A stretch of 64,000 nt of DNA, from assembly GCA_028023455.1 (NCBI GenBank), contig JAQFVV010000027.1:8491845-8555844 (forward strand). The letters are read 5' to 3'. Position 1 is the stretch's first letter, and the number at the start of each line of letters is the position of its first letter. Source of the stretch: Epiperipatus broadwayi. Lineage: Eukaryota; Onychophora; Udeonychophora; Euonychophora; Peripatidae. The notes under the pieces were generated by a model. The model had not been told where the DNA came from and did no database searches. It worked only from the letters and a program-made list of their open reading frames with translations. The translations under genes and the position numbers were made by a program. Positions 13,400-23,214 of this stretch are shown piece after piece.

Positions 13400-14060
13400 G
13401 TGATGAATCTAACATTTCATTGTATTGGCCAGGAACAACTAATCAGAAAGCTGGTTAATTTTGAATTCATAGCACAAGATGAATTTTGTATAATATATGA
13501 TTCTTTAATCTTGCGTTTTTTATCATGTGTTTCATTCATTAATATTGTAAAATCCTTTGGACTACATATATGGCCTGTATTATTTTGGTAAACATAAAAA
13601 GCTGAATAAACTGTATCATCTTCTCTTGCTCTATTATAAGTATATTTATGTTGTTGAAGGCGATATTTAATATTTGTTTTGGTTTCTCCAACATATATTG
13701 CACTACAATTTATTTGTGGGCATCTAATAGAGTATACAACACTGCTTTTATCCTCCTTATTTATTATTTCCTTAGAATTATTTATTAACCTATTAAGGTT
13801 AGGTGGAGTTCTCCATGCTAATTAAAAATCTTGACTTAAAATCTTTATTATATTTTTATTAATATTGGGAATAAAAGCTAATGACATCCATGGTTTATTA
13901 TTCATATTTATATGGTCACTATTATGACGTTGTTTATAATGCTTCATACAGCAGATAATAGCATTTGTTTATTATAACCCACTTCTATTAAATCTTGCAT
14001 ATAACATTTTATATTATCTTTTTAAAATATTACATAATAAACTAAATCCTCCCTGATATG
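13400..14060 (-). pseudogene. Penelope-like retroelement, C-terminal GIY-YIG part, decayed
   Basis: Minus-strand translation gives the C-terminal end of a Penelope-like element (PLE) polyprotein. First comes KPWMSLAFIPNINKNIIKIL, then RTPPNLNRLINNSKEI. Next is VVYSIRCPQINCSAIYVGET with R and H residues after it, the GIY-YIG endonuclease domain, then FTILMNE and KKRKIKES (about 13505-13744). PLEs use this nuclease with their reverse transcriptase for target-primed insertion. A stop interrupts the frame upstream of the domain, and the RT domain is missing, so it is a 5'-truncated dead copy. The usual His after the SA motif is not conserved. It ends about 100 bp from the splice donor of the neighbouring TLK exon. 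Confidence 0.75.
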
Positions 14061-14164
14061 CTACCATAAAATGTTAATACAAAATTCCACTTAGAAAAAC
14101 AAACAAACAAAACAAAAAAACTGTTCTTAACTCGCTAAAACTTATTTTGACAAATATCCCATAC

Positions 14165-14272
14165 CTTTGCTTCATTAGTAACTGCTGGTTTAGAGGGGAA
14201 CTCAACTTCAGTTGCTTTCAAAATTGTATTCTCTTCTAAAATAGTGGCTTGAGACTGATTATGACCAAATGG
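14165..14272 (-). CDS. TLK: Tousled-like kinase, penultimate coding exon
   Basis: Exon of 36 codons on the minus strand, phase 0 at both ends. It reads [20 protein letters not shown], then [16 protein letters not shown]. This is the TLK-specific segment of the kinase C-lobe between subdomains X and XI; NQSQ followed by [13 protein letters not shown] is diagnostic of TLK rather than other kinases. The acceptor CAG is at 14273-14275 after a T-rich tract, and the donor GTAT is at 14161-14164. [10 protein letters not shown] matches the insect form more closely than the vertebrate SQQDILQENT (recalled family knowledge), supporting an arthropod source. Confidence 0.95.
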
Positions 14273-15870
14273 CTGAAAAAAAAAAGACGAATATAAAAAC
14301 ACTATTTATAATTAATTTTTTAAACATTAAATACAGAAAACTATATAACGATTACAACAATTCTTTAAAATATACACCCTCATCCAAACCTTTTTTGCAT
14401 TTGATTGCAACAGTTTTAATCATATTTACTTTGTGGGATATTTTTTTTAACTTTAAAAAGAGAAAGATTTGATCTTCTGTGAAGACCGACATTGACCTAA
14501 ATTTTCTATTGAAAGGGAAGCTTTAATATTAACGTATCTGTAGTCTGTTACTCTTTTCTCAAATATGAATGCAGTGTTAATTTAAAAGTTTCGTCATGAC
14601 ACAAGTGCCTGAAACACCATAATACTGCATTATGTTAATTTTTGAAAGCCATTAGTATTAAAAAAATATTGTAAACTTTATTTCAAAGTTGAGCACACAA
14701 TCAAGGTATGTGAGTCATTTACATGTGTGATGTGAAAATCTACTTATCTAAATAATTTACATCATATGCTATTAAAATAATTAAAAAAAAAAAAAAATCA
14801 AAACAGACACAAGACTTAATTATTTCTGTTTTGTAAAGGAATCATTCTAATCTATCACTGGTAATGAAACTAACTTCGTACAGTACTTTATTTCCTACAG
14901 TACAAACTATTGTACAATAGCATATAATTTTGAAGCAATATCATAAAAGAAAAAAGAAAATTTTCAATCCAACGTTCCACCAAGCTACCTATTCTTATGA
15001 TTCAACACAATCATGCTCATCATGAGATTGAAAAAGCCTGTTAAGAACTTCATATTTATCTAAAGAGCAGCAAACCATTGACATTCAAGATTTAAATTTT
15101 ATTGCAGTGTTATAATAAACTTATTTCCACCACAGCTACATTGACTTCTCAGAAGTTACCTTGAAAATGTTCCTTTTGTATAAAACAGAAAAATATTTTC
15201 TTATATACCTACTTAGGTGCATTACAAACATGAACATAAAGTTGTCTTTTTTTTAAAAAAAAAAAAATGCCAAAAATATACATACAATTTATCTGTAGAA
15301 ATCTTTTATCAGTAGGAGGCAAGAAAAAGACAGACCAATACACATCTCATTTGCATAAACAGCCTAGTTGTTGGTTCTGAAAAACCTTGTTGAAATGATT
15401 CACTTACATCAGAAACAAGTTTCCACTAATTAGTGATACCAAGATTAAAGAAGGCAGTTTTGTAGATTCTCAATACAGGAAAAGTAAATGAAGTTGAAAT
15501 ATCTGCTTAACAGAGTTTCAACAATGTCTGAACAAACTTTTTAAAACACTTTCTTAAAAGTTAAAAATGAAAAATAATACTAAAGATACACTTTTTTGGG
15601 ACTGCTATTGAGGAATTTTTTCCCCTGGAAAACTTGATACGGTGAGCATTTTCCCATGAACGTTTCTAACACGAAAAAGCATTAGGGGTCAGTGGTGCCA
15701 TTGCTGAACTTCTAAGGAGATATTCCTGATGCAAAGTCCATCTAAACATCAAACATTTTTGGTTTTCAAAATACAGCCATGTCTCTTTAATCGGATTTTA
15801 GTAAACATAGAGAAGTTTAAAACTTAAAATTACATCCATAGTTAAGTGCATCTGTAAAAAAAATTGGGAT

Positions 15871-16250
15871 TCAGCATTACAATATTTTATAAAAATCAGT
15901 TATTCCTAAAACTAATTGCCAAAATCATTATATATTAACAAACAGAGTTTATTAAAATTGAGGCTTAAATCAAATCCAAGATCTCAAATGCTGTTAGTGG
16001 CATCATGGAACTGATCCATGTTAAAATGATAATAAAAAAAATTGACAAATAAATAAATCATCAGCATTACAATATTTTATAAAAATCAGTTATTCCTAAA
16101 ACTAATTGCCAAAATCATTATATATTAACAAACAGAGTTTATTAAAATTGAGGCTTAAATCAAATCCAAGATCTCAAATACTGTTAGTGGCATCATGGAA
16201 CTGATCCATGTTAAAATGATAATAAAAAAAATTGACAAATAAATAAATCA
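15871..16250. repeat. Recent 190-bp tandem duplication
   Basis: Units 15871-16060 and 16061-16250 are exact head-to-tail copies as far as I can see by eye, apart from one G/A difference (15990 against 16180). The near identity implies a very recent event or an assembly artefact. The unit is unremarkable intron sequence. Confidence 0.9.
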
Positions 16251-17003
16251 TAATAGCAATTTTAAGATTTTTTGCATTTTCTATCATCATTGTTAAATCA
16301 TAACTGAAGCTGCATATACTCCAGAGACATCTAGTGTAAGCTTGAGTAGTCAACGGACATACTATTTGCACTCCATTAATAAGTGAGGATTTCAGATTTA
16401 AAGCTGAATCTAATACACTTGTGCTACTTCTAGAAATCATCTTTCACTGACTTTATTCAAGCTAATAACCTAAAGTTTTGAACTAGATTTGGGTTTGTTG
16501 TTTTTTTAATTTCAGGCTATTAAATTTAAACAGTGTTAATAAATAATAAATTAAAAAAAAAAGCTATTAGAAGTTCATTAACTTCAGGTCTGAGAATGAT
16601 GAATTTAAGACATTGTGCAAGTTAATGCTTATTAATTCCTCAAGCTTACGATAGATAATTCTAGGATATACAGATAAAATTGGTCTTGGAAATAAACTTA
16701 GAATCTTATAAAAGATATAGTTAATAGTGAAAAGATTTACACTTGTTTAGTTTATTCAAATTTATTATAAAAAAATTAAATTCACAAAAAGATCTGATTA
16801 AAAACAACAATTCCCATTTAAATAAATCTTAAATGCTTATTTCCAAGATTATTATTCAGTTAATGTGAACTTATTAATGATTAAACACTTCTCACCTGAA
16901 TACATTCATCAATATGACATTGAAATTCATCCAGTTTATGTCTTCCCTTTTTTCCTTTCTGTTGTGTTAGATCTGATATGATATCAACAGTAAAAAAACA
17001 ATG

Positions 17004-17520
17004 TGACCACCTGAAGTTCGTTTAATATGATAGTATATTTATATAATATACCAATATCAATAAATATACTGCCATATATATAATCTCAATTAATACAAGG
17101 CCAGTCGTGCCTGAAAAACTACTCACTTCCAGCTATCCCAGACAGCTTCCCTTGAGTCAGCTCTGATCTCTGTAGCTTCCAGTCCGAATGTGGACTTGCT
17201 CACTGCATAGATCTATAGCATATTGATTATAATGGTATCGCTCACTGTTAGCAATGGTTTCAATAGAGAACGAATACGGTCACTTAGATTAAACAAGTGT
17301 TCTTCTTCCCTACCTCCAAAAAGGTCGACTATTTATTGTCAGATCCTCAACCTCCCTGGAAGCTATCAGATTCAGAGAGCACCATTGCTTATTGGCCCAT
17401 ACTAAGGAATGTCTGGGTTTTATTTATGTTTACCCATTGGCCAGTGGCAGTGAATGCTCAATCAGATAAAAAAAAGGAACTGGATTAGTCCCATTTCTGA
17501 ACGCAAGGCGAGATATGACG
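17004..17520 (-). repeat. 3' LTR of the Ty3/gypsy element
   Basis: 517 bp, aligned by eye to the repeat at 22652-23214. On the minus strand it starts (T/C)GTCATATCTC at 17520 and ends GGTGGTCA at 17004, the TG...CA pattern with a mutated first base. Shared landmarks include TTATTGTCAGATCC and ATTGGCCAG. It contains a run of A at about 17468-17475 absent from the other copy. Confidence 0.85.
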
Positions 17521-17540
17521 CCCCCTCCCACCCAGCACTA
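17521..17540 (-). other. Polypurine tract of the Ty3/gypsy element
   Basis: Directly upstream of the 3' LTR on the minus strand is a G-rich tract, GGGTGGGAGGGGG, in the position and composition expected of the primer for plus-strand DNA synthesis. Confidence 0.6.
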
Positions 17541-17779
17541 AATTTAGCCCTGAAGAATGAAGTCATACAAATGTGCTGGATGATGTCTTGTCCCTTTGTT
17601 GGTTCCTTTGGTTTGCAGCTCATTTCGGTTTGGTTGTCATCATCTTTGCTTGATGAACTTGTCCCTGGATGTTCGTTTGGTCTGCTGCTGTCTTCAGTTT
17701 GTGATGATCTAGTCTCAGTTGGTTTAGCTGGCGATGATGTTGACAATCATATGCATTTCTCCTAGTAAAGTCCTTTCAG

Positions 17780-18800
17780 ATGCACACCACTGCTGGAATC
17801 CATTTTATGGATCATTGCACATTCTGCACAGCACCTAAGTGCCTATTTGCCTTTTTATATTGTCATTTCCTTTTTCTCCATAGTTAGGATCAGGTTTCAG
17901 AGCTGACAGGTTGGTTCGCAAATATTAAATAGCAGTTTTGCTGGGATATTGGATCATTGCACATTCTGCATAGCACCTCAGAGCCTATTTGCCTTTTACA
18001 TTTATCATTCCCCCCTACCCCCATGGTTTGGATCAGGTTTCAGGGTTAACTAGTTGGTTCGTAAGCGTTTATTAATATAGCAGTTGTGCTAAAATATTTA
18101 CAGTTGCTGTAGTTGGTGTGGAATACTGGGCTAGCAGCATTCTGTCAATCTGGGTATTCCCAGCTTCCTGTATCCGTCTTTGTTATCAATTTTTTTGTCT
18201 CTTGAACTAGTCTTTCAGCCTGGCCATTGCTTTCCGGAGTGAAATGGTGGGCGATACAATAGCTAAATGCCATTATTGGTACAAAAGTTTTGAATGCACT
18301 TGCTATAAATGCAGTGCCATTATCTGACATTATTGTTTTAGGTAGACCATGTGTTTCAAATAGCCTCCTAAGAGCTTCTATTGTTACCTTGGACTAAAGT
18401 GATGAGACTTCTGCTACTTCCACCTATTTGGAGTATGAGTAAATTATTATCAATAGCAGTTTGCCTTTTCATGGATCTGCATGGTCCACATGGAGTTTAG
18501 ACCAGTCCCTTCGGGTTTGGACGACTGAACTGTTTTGTCCTTTGCTGACATGTTTTGATTCATTTTGCACTGCCAGCAGTGGTGGACTTATAGCCTCAAT
18601 ATCAGCATCCAAAGTAGGCCACCACATATGATCTTTCCAGCATCTTCATTGGGACTTTCCCCGGTGCCCGTTATGCAACAGCCTGAGCACCTGGAATTGT
18701 TCAGCTGGGGGAATCACTACTCTTGATACTCAGATAATGCAGCCATATTCAGCTGAGAGATCCAGCTTTTGTGTCCAGTAGACTGAATGCAATTCATCTG
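17780..18800 (-). pseudogene. Ty3/gypsy integrase, decayed
   Basis: Minus-strand frames carry the integrase in order. LLHNGHRGKVPMKMLERSYV followed by WWPTLDADIE (about 18590-18690) is the end of the zinc-binding N-terminal region. WSKLHVDHADP (about 18475-18510) contains the first catalytic Asp. SDNGTAFIASAFKTF (18330 downward) contains the second Asp, and HHFTPESNGQAERLVQ contains the third acidic residue (E of QAER). So all three DDE residues can be read, but stops and frame changes separate the blocks. It joined the element's cDNA to target DNA when alive. Region 17521-17780 between this and the LTR is serine-rich in one frame and unassigned. Confidence 0.8.
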
Positions 18801-18859
18801 GTTTTATATTTGGCTAATCCTGTTGTATCAATTTTTGTACCTTTTGGAATCCAGAGTCA

Positions 18860-18941
18860 TTAGTGGTCCATTCAACCATGTCTTACTGTTCAATGGTATA
18901 TTAGTGGTCCATTCAACCATGTCTTACTGTTCGATGGTAAT
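18860..18941. repeat. 41-bp tandem duplication inside gypsy pol
   Basis: Units 18860-18900 and 18901-18941 share TTAGTGGTCC and the following sequence with a couple of differences. It disrupts the region between integrase and RNase H. Confidence 0.85.
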
Positions 18942-18965
18942 TCCAAGTAAATCATGTTAATGGAT

Positions 18966-19726
18966 TGACTTGATATAGATAATTTGCAGCCTCTGCAAGC
19001 AACTGACTTAATGCACATGGGAATGTTTTCCTTTTATGTATTGTAGTGTAAAATTATAGCCTGACAAAATTGAACCACCATAGCATTCTGTGAGGCATGC
19101 TGAGGGATTTCCTTGTCAAATGTAAATATTCTCAATAAGGGTCTATGATCTGTTTAGGTAACCATGAAATTTCTTAATGCCATTATATAATTTTCCTCAG
19201 CCTTTGAGACGGTTGATGCAAAAGCAATAGGGCTTTGTGTTCTATTATCAATCCTAAGGTACATGCCCCCCTGTGCAATAGGGCTTTGTGTTCTATTATC
19301 AATCCTATGGTACATGCGCCCCTGTTCCAACTTTGACTTGATATAGTTAGATTATTTGCAGCCTCTGCAGGCAACTGACTTAATGCACATGGGAATGTTT
19401 TCCTTTATGTATTGTAGTGTAAAATTGTAGCCTGACAAAATTGAACCACCATAGCATTCTTAGTGAGGCATGCTGAGGGATTCCCTTGTCAAATGTAAAT
19501 ATTCTCAATAAGGGTATATGATCTGTTTGAAGAATGAACGATCTATCATATAGGTAACCATGAAATTTCTTAATGCCATTACATAATTTTTCTCAGCCTT
19601 TGAGATGGTTGATGCAAAAGCAATAGGGCTTTGTGTTATATCATCAATCCTATGGTACACGCACCCCTGTTCCAACTGGTGATTCATCATCTTAATACCA
19701 GCACTTTTATAGGTTGAAATACGCAA
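18966..19726 (-). pseudogene. Ty3/gypsy RNase H, duplicated and decayed
   Basis: Minus frames give QSPIAFASTISKAEKNYVMA (about 19560-19640), the core RNase H strand, and TDHRPLLRIFTFDKEIPQHA (about 19080-19160), the C-terminal RNase H and connection motif. The region is present twice in tandem with a period of about 368 bp (18966-19333 and 19334-19690). The second unit carries an extra 20-odd bases near 19530. Both units are broken by stops. Confidence 0.75.
19224..19325. repeat. 51-bp in-frame tandem duplication
   Basis: Two 51-bp units start at 19224 and 19275. On the minus strand they encode the same 17-residue block, RGACTIGLIIEHKALLH and RGACTLGLIIEHKALLL. The multiple-of-three length keeps the frame open, but the surrounding pol frame is dead, so this is probably chance slippage. 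Confidence 0.85.
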
Positions 19727-19753
19727 ACACCACTGTTTCTGATTTTAGATTTT

Positions 19754-20704
19754 TCATTTCCCCGAAGACTTTATCATGCTTATTATCCCATTTCCAGACT
19801 GTTTCTTTGTCCAGCAACCTCTATAGTGGTCCAGAAGCCATAGTTTTATGATATAAAAAATAATTAATGATTCCCAAAAAGGAATGTAGTTCTTTCTTAT
19901 TTTCAGGTGTTTTGCTTTTTTAATTGCCATAACCTTCTGTCGAGTTGGATGAATGCCACTTGATCCAACAAACTCCAGTTCATTGGCTTCAAATATACAC
20001 TTATCCAAGTTTATTTTAATGCCAGAAGCTTTGAATTTGTCTAGGAGTTTCTTGATGCCAATCCAGAGTTGTTCTGGTGTATGTGCCACTAACAAAATAT
20101 CATCAAAATACGATATTACACTGGGTATTCCAGCAGCCAGTTGATCCATGACTTATTGCTGGGATGACTGATATACCAAAAGGCAATTGGTTCATTTTAA
20201 GTGTTATTGACAATGCTCTTTATCTTACCATCTGACAGTGTGGATAGGATTTGTTGAGCTGATGGTCCTCACACATCACTTTTTTTTTTTGATGATTGGC
20301 ACCATTGGGGTGATCATTCTGAGTATGTTATGAAATTCTTATAACCCCGGCTGCCTCCCATTTTTCGAGCTCTGCCTCAACTTGAACAAGGCCACAGGCA
20401 GTGATCTGCACTGACAACCAATCGGTTTTACCTCTTTATTTAGTGGTAAATGCCCTTGTCCTAAGTACAGACTCAGACCTTTATTGAATACATCCAAGTA
20501 ATCAGATTTTAGTTTGATTAATGTTGTGACCTGGTTCACCTTTGTCATTGCAAAACCTAATAAATTATTCTGATCATCTGTTGCCACCACCAGTGGTAAG
20601 TATACAGTCTTATTAGGCATCGTAATTTTAACTGTTATTAAGTCAAATAAATTTTTACTTTGGGAAAATATATATATTCTAGCATGTTTGCATGTGTGGT
20701 GCAA
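19754..20704 (-). pseudogene. Ty3/gypsy reverse transcriptase, decayed
   Basis: Minus strand. KLKSDYLDVFNKGLSLYLGQ with NKEVKPIGCQCRSLPVALF (20339-20600) is the RT entry region. NQLPFGISVIPA (about 20160-20200) is the conserved LPFG block. MDQLAAGIPSVISYFDDILL (20149 downward) carries the catalytic YxDD box as YFDD. GIKINLDKCIFEANELEFVG with HPTRQKV is the thumb-side block. A frame change lies between LPFG and the YFDD frame, and part of the palm between about 20200 and 20340 is missing or scrambled. Confidence 0.85.
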
Positions 20705-21228
20705 TTGTCTCCAAAGCTGTAAAGTGTTGTTACAAAATAGATAAATAAAAACAAACGAGATGAGCGCTTTCGAAGGGTCTTGCCTTCTTAATCATAGCTT
20801 GGCCGCTAGTACAGTTAACGACATGCAAATATGCTAGACGTGCCATTTCTTCGATAAAGCATATGCTAGACATTCCATTTCTTCAATAAAGCATAGTATG
20901 TGTCCTTCCTATTTATGGCGTCTTTGTCTCTGAGATGTAGGAGGCATCTTTGAATTTTCTTTTAAGGTCATGTCTCTGTCTGCACACGATTGTGGGACCT
21001 CACTCAAAGAGGCCTTCTTTATCTCAAGAGACAAAAACGCCATAAACAGAAAGGACACGTGCTATGCTTTATTGAAGAAATGGAATGTCTAGCATATTAA
21101 CATATCGTTAACCATATTAGCAGCCGAACTATAATTATGAAGGAAAGATCCTTTGAATGCTATCTATTTTTGTAACAACACTTTACAGCTTTGAGGACAA
21201 TTGCGCCACACACACAAACATGCTAGAA
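20640..21228. mobile_element. Foldback/PLE-like element nested in gypsy
   Basis: Long inverted repeats run from 20678 (TTCTAGCATGTTTG) inward and from 21228 back, arms about 250 bp, with a short spacer near 20950-20990. Arm landmarks are GTGTTGTTACAAAA and ATGCTTTATTGAAGAAATGG. The same 16 bases, AATTTTAACTGTTATT, stand at 20624-20639 and again at the right edge (about 21227-21242), so the insert has a target duplication but an extra one-sided segment of about 38 bp at 20640-20677. Both arms carry the PLE-type terminus described at 20761. Confidence 0.65.
20761..20797 (-). ncRNA. Hammerhead-like motif in foldback element
   Basis: Reading minus: ATGATTA, stem II GAAGG/CCTTC closed by CAAGAC, then GAAA, GCGCTC and ATCTCG, with TTTGTTTTTATTTAT further on. 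The tail is the same as at the PLE terminus at 13336 (GAAAGCGCT then TTTGTTTTTATTTAT). Core positions C3 and G8 are altered. The opposite arm (about 21130-21165, plus strand) carries a more decayed copy. Confidence 0.45.
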
Positions 21229-21229
21229 A

Positions 21230-22640
21230 TTTTAACTGTTATTTGCCCATCAGTCTTATTTGATTGATCTGATAGTGTTATTGACTTGCTGCTTGATTGT
21301 AGCTTATATTCATTATTCTTTATTCGACTGATCTGATAGTGTTATTGACTTGCTGCTTGATTGCAGCTTATATTAATTTTTTTGAAAATGAAGAATACTG
21401 CAATTAGTGTATCATTAATCATGATGTGTTTAAATCCAGACTAATCGTCTCTTTTATATGATTTACACAGGAAACTGGTTTATTTTTCTTATTATTTGCC
21501 TTTTTTATTTTTGGGGATGGAGTTTTCCATTCGCATATTTGGAATGGGTTTTTCCATTCTCATACCAGCTATCTGTGTTTTCAATTTCAGGCAGGCAGTT
21601 CTTATATGCCTAATTTCTCGCATAAAGCACACACAGTATTACAGTATGGGCATCCTATCTGTATGCGCATCTGTTCATCACATCTATAACTCTTTATACC
21701 CGTAGTTGCTGAATTCTTTGAGTTGGTTGGGTGCTTGACTGAATGAGTGTTCTGCTTGATTTTTTGCACAACGTAATTATTTTTTTTTTAATGGCTTTAC
21801 CTGACTAGCTATTAATTCTGTTAGTAATGCTTGGGACAAAGCTGATTCGAAATCTAAACCCAGGATCATTAGTAGTTATGATTGTTTATCCCGCAAATAA
21901 AACTATCATGAAGTGTGTCATTCAGGAAAATCTTTGAAATCGCACTTTAATGCCAATGTCCGGATTCACATTGCAAAATCTCTGCCCCCCCCCCCCGCTC
22001 TTGAATGCAGAGATTGAAATAATTGCATTAATGTCAGAGGTTTTGGGGAAAAATAATCTATCACTGTTTTGTCAAAATCTAGGTCAAACAGTTTCTCTGA
22101 TGTTAATTGTGATTTAAGGATCTCTTATGTCTGACATCCTATTATCATCATTAAAGTGGCCAATTTTACTTCAAGCTTCTTGATCTAGTTAGCATGTAGA
22201 TAAAAAAGTTAATCGCTCATTATAGCTTGACCAGCCCTCTGGATAGACTGGATCAAAAGCTTCCACGGAGTCAGCAAAATTTAGCCATTTCATAATTTTT
22301 CCATATGTCGTGAGAGAAACAATTGTGAGTCACCACTTGAAATGTTAATTTGACAATAATGACAAAACTAGCAATCCACTAGGGAGTGCTTCTGTCACTA
22401 TATTATGAGTAACACACTCATGATTGGTTCAAGAGTTCAATCGACATGCCTATAACGCTTGCGGTCAATTTTTTTCTTCAACTGCTGAATCAGATTTTTA
22501 TTCGGGCAGAATAGTGATTAATAATCACTATATTGTAAATATGAAGAATGTCTTTAACTACACACTTACATATTTACTCTATTGTCCCACTCATGGCGGA
22601 AAAAGTTTCTTTTATCCAATTACAGGCCCAAATCAACAGT
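21230..22640 (-). pseudogene. Ty3/gypsy gag region with zinc knuckle, decayed
   Basis: Region between the 5' LTR and RT. At about 21600-21650 the minus strand reads TVCALCEKLG and then, after a one-base frame change, HIRTACLK, together a CX2CX4HX4C nucleocapsid zinc knuckle. An upstream GCPYCN may be part of a second knuckle. The rest of gag and the protease cannot be followed because of stops. A 64-bp tandem duplication lies at 21266-21375, and a run of 12 C is at 21985-21996. Confidence 0.6.
21266..21375. repeat. 64-bp-period tandem duplication in gypsy gag/pol region
   Basis: GATCTGATAGTGTTATTG and the following bases occur at 21266 and again at 21330 with few differences. It is a local duplication inside the dead element. 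Confidence 0.8.
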
Positions 22641-22651
22641 AATTAAAAATA

Positions 22652-23214
22652 TGAACACCTGAAATTCAATTAATATGATTTATTAGGCTTCAATATATTT
22701 ATATAATATACAATATCAATAAATATATTACCACATATATATAATACAGAGCTGGCCATGGTCGAAAGACTCTAATCACTTCCAACTCTAACAGCCTCCG
22801 CATCAGTTTGTCTGATGACTCTTCCTGTTGTACCAGACAGCTAGCCTCGAGTCAGCTTTGGTATTAGCAGCTTCCAGTCCTATCGTGGACTTGCCTCACT
22901 GCGTAGACCTATGTAGTGTATTAGCTATAACGGAAACGCTCACTGGTTTCAATGCACAACACGTACCATCACATAGGTTAGACAGACGTTCTCCCAATAC
23001 CTCCAAAAAGGTTGACTAATTATTGTCAGATCCCCAATCTGACTGGAAACAAATCGGATTCGGAGAGCATCATTACCTATTTTCCCATACTAACCAATGA
23101 CTGACTGTGTTTTATCTATGTTTACGCATTGGCCAGCGGCAATGAATGCTCAATCTGATCAGATAGGAAGGAATCTGGACTAGTCCACTTCTGAAGGCAA
23201 GGTGAGATATGACA
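22652..23214 (-). repeat. 5' LTR of the Ty3/gypsy element
   Basis: 563 bp, partner of 17004-17520. The minus strand starts TGTCATATCTCACC at 23214 and ends GGTGTTCA at 22652, giving TG...CA ends. It differs from the 3' LTR by many substitutions and several indels, so the insertion is old. A primer-binding site could not be assigned after it. Confidence 0.85.

Larger units (their letters stand above)
11021..14164 (-). other. TLK intron (between last two coding exons)
   Basis: An intron of 3144 bp with GT at 14163-14164 (minus) and AG at 11021-11022. Apart from the Penelope-like remnant at about 13336-14060 it is AT-rich. A minus open frame of 104 codons at 11513-11827 has no family features. 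The patch 11640-11960 is less AT-rich and may be a repeat I cannot name. Confidence 0.85.
17004..23214 (-). mobile_element. Ty3/gypsy LTR retrotransposon, decayed
   Basis: A full-length but dead element of 6.2 kb on the minus strand, with two LTRs, a gag zinc knuckle, then RT, RNase H and integrase in the Ty3/gypsy order. The RT entry segment (DVFNKGLSLYLGQGHLPLNK) resembles the mag-like branch (inference). Frames are broken throughout, the LTRs are clearly diverged, and there are several internal tandem duplications plus a nested foldback element at 20640-21228. I could not find a target duplication (left flank CAATG, right flank CTTTC). No envelope-like frame was seen. Confidence 0.85.

Noticed and set aside
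22805-22845. CTGATGA in the gypsy 5' LTR as a hammerhead start
   Set aside because: No stem II and GAAA follow; chance heptamer.
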